Shown piece after piece: positions 56,345 to 64,000 of a DNA stretch of 64,000 nucleotides. Source of the DNA: Leptolyngbya sp. NIES-2104 (GTDB lineage Bacteria; Cyanobacteriota; Cyanobacteriia; Leptolyngbyales; Leptolyngbyaceae). The stretch's first letter is position 1; each line of letters opens with the position of its first letter. The notes under the pieces are model-generated. The model made no database searches. It was not told the DNA's origin and worked only from the letters and a program-made list of their open reading frames with translations. The stretch lies in the NCBI RefSeq assembly GCF_001485215.1, contig NZ_BBWW01000001.1, positions 2,728,001 through 2,792,000 on the forward strand, read 5' to 3'. The translations under genes and the position numbers were made by a program.

Positions 56345-56742
56345 TCCGGGATTTTTCACTCTGTCTATATTTTATCGCTTGAATCTGTTCTCTAAACTGT
56401 CTTAGATGAGACTGGTAGAGGAGTCGATCGCACTTTTTTCGATCGACTCTCGATCGCTGATGAATATTGCCAAATCGTTAAAAACCTCCGACCTTTGATC
56501 AGGAAAACTGATTTTTTGAGCACAAATACTCATCAAAATCGCGAAAATCCAAAAAATAATTCTGAAATCCATATAACTTAAAGCTTTCAGACGTTCACAA
56601 TTTGGAAACAGCCTATAGAATGGGCAATTGAAATTTCGAGAGAATCGGAGTTTCAGGCGATCTGAACTCCCCATCTTAGAGTTTCAAAAACCAGTCTCAT
56701 GTGAGACGCTAAAGCCCTTCTTATTTCTCTTGGGAGATTGTT
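56345..56742. other. 398-bp intergenic region before hup
   Basis: No gene is seen. It contains an inverted repeat GAGTCGATCG/CGATCGACTC around 56425-56452, the words ATGAGACTGG (56406) and its inverse CCAGTCTCAT (56692), and a short palindrome GTCTCATGTGAGAC (56695-56708) close to the hup gene. These could be regulatory or the ends of a degraded element. Confidence 0.5.
56594..56621 (+). promoter_or_regulatory. Candidate promoter of hup
   Basis: TTCACA (56594-56599) and TAGAAT (56616-56621) with a 16-bp spacer lie about 120 bp upstream of the hup ATG. This gives a leader that includes the GTCTCATGTGAGAC palindrome. Based on consensus only. Confidence 0.4.
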
Positions 56743-57024
56743 ATGAACAAAGGTGAACTCGTTGATGCAGTGGCAGAAAAAGCAAGTGTCACGAAAAAAC
56801 AAGCCGATGCAGTCCTGTCGGCAGCGATCGAAACGATCGTAGAAGCTGTTTCCTCTGGTGACAAAGTGACCTTGGTTGGATTCGGTTCGTTTGAATCGCG
56901 TGAACGGAAAGCGCGGGAAGGACGCAACCCGAAAACGGGCGATAAGATGGAAATTCCGGCAACTCGCGTTCCTGCATTTTCGGCAGGGAAGCTGTTCAAA
57001 GAGAAAGTTGCACCCGAAGACTAA
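56743..57024 (+). CDS. hup: DNA-binding protein HU
   Basis: This 93-residue histone-like protein has a dimer-forming N-terminus (MNKGELVDAVAEKASVTKKQ), then VTLVGFGSFESRERKAREGR, and the DNA-binding arm GRNPKTGDKMEIPA. It bends and compacts DNA. The ribosome-binding site GGGAGA precedes ATG. The L-threonine-phosphate decarboxylase gene follows after 31 bp. Confidence 0.96.
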   Translation: MNKGELVDAVAEKASVTKKQADAVLSAAIETIVEAVSSGDKVTLVGFGSFESRERKAREGRNPKTGDKMEIPATRVPAFSAGKLFKEKVAPED

Positions 57025-57055
57025 GCTCACCGTTGTAAACAGGCAGGAAATCATT

Positions 57056-58096
57056 TTGGTTCGTCCAACGCATGGGGGAAACGTATCTTGGGCAGCAGGT
57101 CTTGTTGGCTGTTCCCCCAGTGCAATTCTTGACTTTTCTGCCAGTATCAACCCTTTGGGAACTCCAAAGTCGGCGATCGACGCGATTCAAGCGCATCTGC
57201 CACGATTACGGGACTATCCTGATCCGAATTATTCGCAGGTGCGATCGATGCTAGCTCAGATCCACCAGCTTTCTCCGGATTGGATTTTGCCCGGTAATGG
57301 CTCGGCAGAATTGCTGACTTGGGCATGTTGGGACTTGGCGGAGTTGGATCAAACAATGCTGTTTGTGCCTGCGTTTGGCGACTATTTCAGGGCGTTGAAT
57401 GCGTTTGGAGCAAAGATTCAGCGGGTTCCAATCGAAGCAAATTTAGAAGGCTCTCGATCGTCTGGACTGCTGTTGAACAATCCGCACAATCCAACCGGGA
57501 AATTGTTCGATCGCGGCTTGATTCAAGAACAGTTAGATCAGTTTGCGCTGGTCGTGGTGGATGAGGCGTTTATGGACTTCTTGCCGCCGGATCAGAGTTT
57601 GATTTCGGAAATTGAACGGTATCCAAATTTGGTGATTTTACGATCGCTGACCAAATTCTATGCACTGCCAGGATTGCGGTTTGGATATGCGATCGCTCAT
57701 CCCGATCGGATCAAAACTTGGCAACAACGACGCGATCCGTGGTCGGTGAATACTTTGGCGGAGGTTGCGGCTGAAGCGGTTTTACAAGACTATGAATTTC
57801 AGAAACAGACATTTGATTGGCTGAATGCTGCTCGTCCACAACTTTTTGAGGAATTGAAAGCAATTGGGGGACTGTCGCCGCTTCCGGGTGTGGCGAACTA
57901 TTTTCTGGTGCGATCGGAGCGTTCCGTCACTCAACTACAGAAACAATTACTAGAACACGATAAGATTCTTATTCGAGATTGTCTGAGTTTTGCGGAATTA
58001 GGCGATCGCTATTTTCGGATAGCTATTCGCTTGCCTGCGGAAAATCAGCGTTTAATTGATGGGCTAACTTCATGCCTGCTGACTACGATTTCGTAA
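57056..58096 (+). CDS. cobD: L-threonine-O-3-phosphate decarboxylase-like aminotransferase (CobD/CobC)
   Basis: This 346-residue PLP enzyme makes aminopropanol phosphate for the cobalamin side chain. Signatures are RPTHGGNVSWAA, LDFSASINPLG, LPGNGSAELL, NPHNPTGK and the PLP Lys in RSLTKFYALPGLRFGY. The frame extends upstream through hup, but homologues begin at the xRPTHGGN segment. TTG 57056, with AGGA 8 nt before it, is therefore the likely start. The final 25 bp overlap the next gene. A histidinol-phosphate aminotransferase is the main alternative. Confidence 0.85.
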   Translation: MVRPTHGGNVSWAAGLVGCSPSAILDFSASINPLGTPKSAIDAIQAHLPRLRDYPDPNYSQVRSMLAQIHQLSPDWILPGNGSAELLTWACWDLAELDQTMLFVPAFGDYFRALNAFGAKIQRVPIEANLEGSRSSGLLLNNPHNPTGKLFDRGLIQEQLDQFALVVVDEAFMDFLPPDQSLISEIERYPNLVILRSLTKFYALPGLRFGYAIAHPDRIKTWQQRRDPWSVNTLAEVAAEAVLQDYEFQKQTFDWLNAARPQLFEELKAIGGLSPLPGVANYFLVRSERSVTQLQKQLLEHDKILIRDCLSFAELGDRYFRIAIRLPAENQRLIDGLTSCLLTTIS

Positions 58097-59457
58097 TTAT
58101 CGGATACTCGGAAACTGGAATTTATGCCGCGACCGAGGCGGCTCGAAAACGGGCAAGAGTCGCCCTCGTCGAGCAAAATTGTCAGCCGAAAGTTTCGTGC
58201 AGTCGTATTCTCTCTCAGTTTGCAAAAACGATCGCTCAGAGTTCTCGATCGTGCTTTGATGCCGATGTGAAGTTGCGTCTAGATTCGGTAAATCGGTATA
58301 CGACTGCGATCGCGCAATCTCATCAAGAATTCTACGATCGAGCAAAGCTAGAAGGGTTAGGAATCGAATTTATCCCTGGTTCTGGTGAGTTCTGCCGCAA
58401 GCCTCAGACTGGATTTACCGTAAAAGGTCGAATTCTGCGATCGCGGGCTTATTTGATTGCCACCGATTACACGCCGATCGTGTCTGAGATGGTGAGTGCT
58501 TCAGGCGTTGAATTTCTCACACCGAGTTCTGTGATTACGAAAATTCCTGAATCGATCGTGATTATTGGCGATGATGCGATCGGGGTTGAATTTGCTCAGT
58601 TGTATGCTCGATTGGGCGCACAAGTGACGATGTTAATTCGACAGCCGCACTTGTTATCAATGGCAGATTTAGAAACGGCTTTTCTAGTTCAAGCGGCGCT
58701 CGAAGCGGAAGGAATCCGAATTATTAATACGCTGCACATTCGAGAGGTTCGCCAAAGCGGGAATAAGAAACGGATTGAGATTGAGAATTATGCGATCGAG
58801 ACTGACGAACTTTTAATCACCGCAGGCTGGCAGCAAAACGTTTCGAGTCTGAATCTGCAAGCATTGGAGATTGATTCACCGATTCAACTCAACGATCGCT
58901 TACAAACGAGTCATCCGCGTGTGTATTGGATCACTCATCCGGTGCAATCGATCGCCCGTTATCAAACCGATATTGTTCTGAAGAATTTATCATCGCTACC
59001 GATTTACAAAGTCGATTACGATCGCGTTGTTCAATCTGTTGCAACTGATCCTGAATTTGCTTGGATTGGACTGACTGAAACTCAAGCGATTCGCCGTTAT
59101 CGTCGCGATGTAATGATATTGCGTTTACCGTTTAATGCTTTGATGCAGGCACAAATCACGGGAGCGACAACCGGACTATTGAAATTAATTGTGCGGCGGA
59201 ATGGTCAGATTTTAGGAGCGCATCTTGTCGGAGAAAATGCGATCGAGTTAATTCATTTGATTTCTCTAGCAATGTCTGAGAATTTGAGAGTGCAATTCTT
59301 CGATCGTTTTTCTTATGCGTCTCCAGCGTTTTCAGAAATACTCAGAAATGCGGCTCACGAATATCGCAAGTTGCAGCGAAATGATTTCCTTCAGGATTTA
59401 CAGGAGAGCTACTTTGCTTGGCAGCGAGGGCGAACGAATTTAGACGAGCGACGATAA
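58072..59457 (+). CDS. Flavoprotein of the pyridine nucleotide-disulfide oxidoreductase family, atypical
   Basis: This 461-residue protein has the two-Rossmann layout of dihydrolipoamide dehydrogenase or mercuric reductase. The N-terminal FAD site reads IIGYSETGIYAATEAA, and the NAD site IVIIGDDAIGVEFAQLYARLG. Late motifs are LITAGWQQN and ILGAHLVGENAIELIH, plus a dimerisation domain. Unusual points: the FAD loop has GYSETG instead of GxGxxG, and the redox CxxxxC is replaced by CQPKVSC with five residues between. It may therefore lack disulfide chemistry. It overlaps the cobD-like gene. Confidence 0.82.
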   Translation: MPADYDFVIIGYSETGIYAATEAARKRARVALVEQNCQPKVSCSRILSQFAKTIAQSSRSCFDADVKLRLDSVNRYTTAIAQSHQEFYDRAKLEGLGIEFIPGSGEFCRKPQTGFTVKGRILRSRAYLIATDYTPIVSEMVSASGVEFLTPSSVITKIPESIVIIGDDAIGVEFAQLYARLGAQVTMLIRQPHLLSMADLETAFLVQAALEAEGIRIINTLHIREVRQSGNKKRIEIENYAIETDELLITAGWQQNVSSLNLQALEIDSPIQLNDRLQTSHPRVYWITHPVQSIARYQTDIVLKNLSSLPIYKVDYDRVVQSVATDPEFAWIGLTETQAIRRYRRDVMILRLPFNALMQAQITGATTGLLKLIVRRNGQILGAHLVGENAIELIHLISLAMSENLRVQFFDRFSYASPAFSEILRNAAHEYRKLQRNDFLQDLQESYFAWQRGRTNLDERR

Positions 59458-59544
59458 GCCCGATCTCACCTTCCGTCGATCTCAGGTCAGCGTACCAACT
59501 CCGAATCTGATTCGTTGATAGTTCATCCGCTACGGTTCTACTGG

Positions 59545-59581
59545 AAAAACACGGTAGAAACGCTGTGATTTCTACCGTGTT
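59545..59581 (-). terminator. Terminator between convergent genes
   Basis: AACACGGTAGAAA and TTTCTACCGTGTT form a 13-bp perfect stem with an 8-nt loop. Read on the minus strand it is followed by TTTTT, so it terminates the DUF4168-like gene. It may also stop the plus-strand flavoprotein transcript. Confidence 0.9.
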
Positions 59582-59589
59582 TGGAATCG

Positions 59590-60090
59590 CTATTTGGCAT
59601 CCTTGCAGCTAATTTCGCCGAGTTGGAGACGACGCGCTTCTTGAGCCACACGATCGCACATTTGACGACTGCCCACCTGACTTTGGAACAAGTTGAATTC
59701 GTCGATCGTCAATTGCGGTTTCTGGTCTGCCAGGATTTGGTAGAAACTTTGACGAAACTCTTGACACAAGCCGCGTACTCGATCGCGAGCATTCGGATTG
59801 ACTTGGCTGATGTTTTGACAAACGCCGCTCGGTACGTTGCCACCTGTGACTTGTTGGAGTTGACCTTGGAGCGTTTGGCGACGCTGTTCGAGCGCGACCG
59901 CTGCCCGGACATAGCGAGTAAAGGCGGATTCTTGAGCCGATGCGGAACTATCAAAGGCTTGAGACACGGTAGGAGCAGAAAAGTCCGGTGCCCAGCCTGC
60001 TAAAACCGCGATCGCAGAAAATGCGCCCAACGCGATCGAGCGTTTGACGAGCCAACGAGAAAGAGAAGAAAAATCACGGTTCATCATCAT
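59590..60090 (-). CDS. Exported DUF4168-like protein
   Basis: This ~166-residue protein has an N-terminal signal segment (WLVKRSIALGAFSAIAVLAG) and a helical mature part (FTRYVRAAVALEQRRQTLQ, then CQNISQVNPNARDRVRGLC). This resembles cyanobacterial DUF4168 proteins of unknown role. Several ATG codons are clustered at the start; the first of the ATGATGATG run is used, with an earlier frame start at 60135. Four cysteines in the mature part could form disulfides. Confidence 0.65.
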   Translation of the reverse strand: MMMNRDFSSLSRWLVKRSIALGAFSAIAVLAGWAPDFSAPTVSQAFDSSASAQESAFTRYVRAAVALEQRRQTLQGQLQQVTGGNVPSGVCQNISQVNPNARDRVRGLCQEFRQSFYQILADQKPQLTIDEFNLFQSQVGSRQMCDRVAQEARRLQLGEISCKDAK

Positions 60091-60217
60091 AAGGCGGTGT
60101 GACATTCCGAAAACTAGCACACAAGAGAGGTACAAATAATCTGAATTATTTTACTCGCAAGAAGTTCCAGCACGTGGAAAAAACTTTGAGAATTTTCGAT
60201 AAAGATCTTCGTTTCGG

Positions 60218-60928
60218 TTATCGATGAAAGCGATCGCGTTCTGCCTGAATCACCGCATAACATTCGCAAGCGATCGCTTCTAATGTTTGCCGCTGTGCAA
60301 TTGTAATCCGTCCCCGACTGGATCGAACCGCCCCTAACTGGGCAAGTTCCCCGATCGCGACGGTGATCCCCGATCGCCGAGTTCCTAACATTTGTGCCAG
60401 CGCTTCATGGGTAATCGTGAATTCATCAATCTGTAAGGCAGTTTGAATAAGCAATAACTGTCGTGCTAAACGCTCCCGAATGGAATGAAAGCGATGACAC
60501 GCTGCGAGTTGAGAGGTTTGTAACAATAAAACTTGAACATATTCTAATAAGATTGCTTGTAAGGCAGGACTTTGTTCAAATTCGTCTAACAGGGGCTGAA
60601 TCGGCAAGCGGAGCGCAGAATCCCCGACTTGGACGATCGCTTGTTGGACACTCTCGCGCCGTCCTAAAATAACCGAAGTTCCAATAAAGCCATCGTGCCC
60701 GACGAGTCCGACTTCGAGCACCGAACCATTTGAAAGCAAAGTCGTGAGCGAAATCAGCGATCGGATTGGAAAATAAACGTGTGAAATGGCTTCCCCGATC
60801 GGATGAAGAATTTGTTGAGTCGTCAGCGTTACAAGCTCAAAATGAATCGCTAATCGATGATAAATTTCTGGGGGAAGCGCTCGGAGCAGGCGATTTTCTA
60901 GCGCACTAGAAGCCGCGATCGAAGACAT
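60218..60928 (-). CDS. Crp/Fnr family transcriptional regulator
   Basis: This ~236-residue protein has a cyclic-nucleotide-binding-like beta barrel (residues 20-125, LEVGLVGHDGFIGTSVILG) and a C-terminal winged helix (HEALAQMLGTRRSGITVAIG). The barrel lacks the usual Arg-Ser phosphate-binding pair, as in many cyanobacterial relatives, so the ligand is doubtful. Start Met is 60928. Confidence 0.88.
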   Translation of the reverse strand: MSSIAASSALENRLLRALPPEIYHRLAIHFELVTLTTQQILHPIGEAISHVYFPIRSLISLTTLLSNGSVLEVGLVGHDGFIGTSVILGRRESVQQAIVQVGDSALRLPIQPLLDEFEQSPALQAILLEYVQVLLLQTSQLAACHRFHSIRERLARQLLLIQTALQIDEFTITHEALAQMLGTRRSGITVAIGELAQLGAVRSSRGRITIAQRQTLEAIACECYAVIQAERDRFHR

Positions 60929-61170
60929 GAGAATAAACTCCACAAATAGCTGCGCGTAAGCGAGATCAGCGACAGCGCGAGAAGTAGACGCATCTAGTCC
61001 TCGTGCAAAGGTGAATTCTCAAAGCTAACGTTAAATTCTTTTTTCTTTATTGTGGCGGTTTATTCCAAGTCGAGCGAATTCCAGAACGGGGAGAAAACCG
61101 TATGGAATGTGGAGAGAACACCGTTTCATGTGAGGTGAATTCGATGATTCTTTGCGCTCCGATTCAGTCC
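60929..61170. other. Intergenic region without recognised features
   Basis: The 526 bp between the Crp-type gene and groEL hold no gene. The first 240 bp show nothing I can name. A repeat element and the groEL terminator follow at 61171-61299 and 61402-61437. Confidence 0.5.
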
Positions 61171-61299
61171 CGCCCCGGAATAGAATTCGGGGCTACCTGT
61201 GCGAAGTCCCTCTACAGGGACTAAAAACCGCATCGTGATTGCTCTTCAGTCCCCTTCAGTGGACTTTGTTCGATTAGCCCCGAATTCCATTCCGGGGCG
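61171..61299. repeat. Palindromic repeat element, full copy 1
   Basis: The 129-bp element has 25-bp terminal inverted repeats identical at 24 positions: CGCCCCGGAAT...CGGGGCTA at left, the inverse at right. Each is itself a hairpin. Two inner hairpins lie inside, AGTCCCTCTACAGGGACT and AGTCCCCTTCAGTGGACT. There is no coding capacity. It resembles a MITE or REP-type element. Confidence 0.85.
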
Positions 61300-61401
61300 A
61301 GTCAGCAACGAAGCGAGAAGACTCGTCGAACTGAAGTCGATATGCCTACCGAAACTGCCTGCTCGTTCTCGCCTGATTTGCTTCCCCAAATCCTCGAACT
61401 C

Positions 61402-61437
61402 ATAAAAAAACAGTCGATCGACATCGATCGACTGTTT
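61402..61437 (-). terminator. Terminator of groEL
   Basis: On the minus strand AAACAGTCGATCG and CGATCGACTGTTT form a 13-bp stem with a 4-nt loop, followed by a T-run. It lies 18 bp after the groEL stop. Confidence 0.92.
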
Positions 61438-61454
61438 CTAATCAAAGGGCGAAA

Positions 61455-63116
<1,662 letters not shown>

Positions 63117-63142
63117 TTATAGCCAGTTCTCCACCTAGAAAT

Positions 63143-63169
63143 TTAGCACTCACTGAGCCAGAGTGCTAA
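63143..63169. promoter_or_regulatory. CIRCE element (HrcA operator)
   Basis: TTAGCACTC, nine spacer bases, then GAGTGCTAA: a perfect match to the CIRCE consensus, 30 bp before the groEL start. Confidence 0.97.
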
Positions 63170-63245
63170 ACGATTCATGATCGGAAAACCGTATGAAGGA
63201 ACGCGATCGCAACCATCAGACAGTCTCTTCGCTGCGTTGCGGTTC

Positions 63246-63368
63246 CGCCCTGAAATAAATTTCGGGCTAATCGGCGCAAGTCCATTGAAATGGACTAAGA
63301 ACTTCAAACTGGCTCCCAGTCTACTTCAGTAGACTTTCCACAATTAGCCCGAAATTCATTTCAGGGCG
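63246..63368. repeat. Palindromic repeat element, full copy 2
   Basis: This 123-bp element has 26-bp terminal inverted repeats identical at 25 positions (CGCCCTGAAAT...TTCGGGCTAAT and inverse). Inner hairpins are AGTCCATTGAAATGGACT and AGTCTACTTCAGTAGACT. It has the same plan as copy 1 but many paired base changes. It lies between groEL and uvrB. Confidence 0.85.
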
Positions 63369-63404
63369 GGGTATGGCAACAAACGAAGATATCTCAAACA
63401 GTCT

Positions 63405-64000
63405 CTAAGCCCGATTGCCCAACAATTTATCGCGCAAATGCTTAATCTTGTCGCGATATTTCGCTGCTTCCTCGAACTCCATCTTTTTCGCTGCGTCTTT
63501 CATCTGCGCTTCAAGCTGAGTGATCAGTGTCGGAATGTTCTCTAACGGAATCTCGTCCGATTTTTCGTAGGCTTGCTCTAATTCCTGCAAATTTAAGCGG
63601 CGAGAAACTTCCAAAAACGCCAAGATTGCATTACTTGACTTCTTGATAATCGGTTTCGGAACAATCCCGTGTTTCTCGTTGTATTCCAACTGAATCGTTC
63701 GTCGTCGCTCGGTTTCATCGATCGCGGCTGCCATACTATCGGTCAGGTTATCGGCATAAAGAATCGCTTTCCCTTCCACATGTCGCGCTGCTCGTCCGAT
63801 CGTCTGAATTAGCGATCGCTTCGCCCGCAAGAATCCTTCTTTATCGGCATCGAGAATCGCAACTAGGGAAACTTCCGGTAAGTCCAATCCTTCCCGCAGC
63901 AGGTTCACCCCGATCAAAACATCGAATGTGCCTTCTCTGAGTTCTTGAAGAATTTCGATTCGCTCGATCGAGTTAATTTCTGAGTGCAAGTATCTCACCC
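63405..64000 (-). CDS. uvrB: Excinuclease ABC subunit B, C-terminal part
   Basis: The frame runs off the right edge; about 198 codons are present. It covers the end of the second helicase domain ([19 protein letters not shown], then [20 protein letters not shown]). It also covers the C-terminal UVR motif ([19 protein letters not shown]) that contacts UvrC. UvrB verifies DNA damage in nucleotide excision repair. Nothing suggests it is broken. Confidence 0.97.
   Translation of the reverse strand, partial: VRYLHSEINSIERIEILQELREGTFDVLIGVNLLREGLDLPEVSLVAILDADKEGFLRAKRSLIQTIGRAARHVEGKAILYADNLTDSMAAAIDETERRRTIQLEYNEKHGIVPKPIIKKSSNAILAFLEVSRRLNLQELEQAYEKSDEIPLENIPTLITQLEAQMKDAAKKMEFEEAAKYRDKIKHLRDKLLGNRA

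Noticed and set aside
56420-56455. GAGTCGATCG/CGATCGACTC hairpin as a terminator
   Set aside because: The T-run lies in the loop, not after the stem, and GATCGATC-like words are overabundant in this genome.
56876-57055. Long N-terminal extension of the cobD-like frame through the hup gene
   Set aside because: Those codons are hup in another frame and show no family similarity. The TTG at 57056 with a ribosome-binding site is a better start.

Overview
The window is chromosomal DNA of a filamentous-type cyanobacterium, probably Leptolyngbya-like. The evidence is the very high density of the HIP1 octamer GCGATCGC, a psbZ photosystem II gene, the guaB3-yfr1-trxA neighbourhood, a DevBCA exporter, a CYP110-like P450, a Ycf51 protein, DUF928/CHAT proteins and the paired small proteins DUF6888/DUF6887. 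The species assignment is inference. No tRNA, rRNA, CRISPR array, insertion sequence or intact prophage was seen.

Region 1 (1-12.1 kb, all minus strand) is the most unusual part. Three caspase-fold (C14) proteases lie head to tail: a caspase with a C-terminal beta-rich region, a 1512-residue caspase-STAND NTPase-WD40 protein with 14 WD repeats, and a caspase with a canonical EF-hand loop. They are followed by a signal-peptide/membrane/coiled-coil protein cut by the window edge. Just upstream lie a GH24 lysozyme and an M15 peptidoglycan peptidase, both with peptidoglycan-binding domains and neither with a signal peptide, plus a small DUF1304 membrane protein. Phased direct repeats sit in front of this block, and a broken NB-ARC ATPase gene lies beside it. 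I read it as a candidate regulated-death or defence locus: sensor, proteases, and possibly muralytic effectors.

Region 2 (12-24 kb) holds an orphan adenylation-carrier-acyltransferase protein, a Uma2 nuclease, cobalamin-dependent methionine synthase (metH), an alpha/beta hydrolase, a LysM-M23 endopeptidase, and cobA-hemD for tetrapyrrole synthesis. Region 3 (23-31.4 kb, minus) is a TetR-devB-GNAT-sigma factor-small ORF-devC-devA cluster followed by a P450 and a serine hydrolase. Two matching palindromic sites suggest that the TetR protein controls two points in it. A decayed MNT/HEPN toxin-antitoxin pair lies upstream.

Region 4 (31.4-36.5 kb) carries cysA, ribH, psbZ, a CBS-domain tRNA nucleotidyltransferase and hisIE. 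Region 5 (36.5-46 kb, minus) is a CHAT protease - DUF928 - CHASE2 hybrid kinase - response regulator/kinase cluster, the second caspase-clan module in the window, with a lipase-like protein upstream. Region 6 (46-64 kb) is mainly housekeeping: an aminotransferase/dehydrogenase/Ycf51 operon, a DUF2087 ArsR-type regulator, the DUF6888/6887 pair, guaB3-yfr1-trxA, a LOG protein, Uma2, hup-cobD-flavoprotein, a Crp-type regulator, CIRCE-controlled groEL and the 3' part of uvrB. A palindromic mobile-looking repeat occurs twice in full around groEL and once as a half copy at 36.5 kb.
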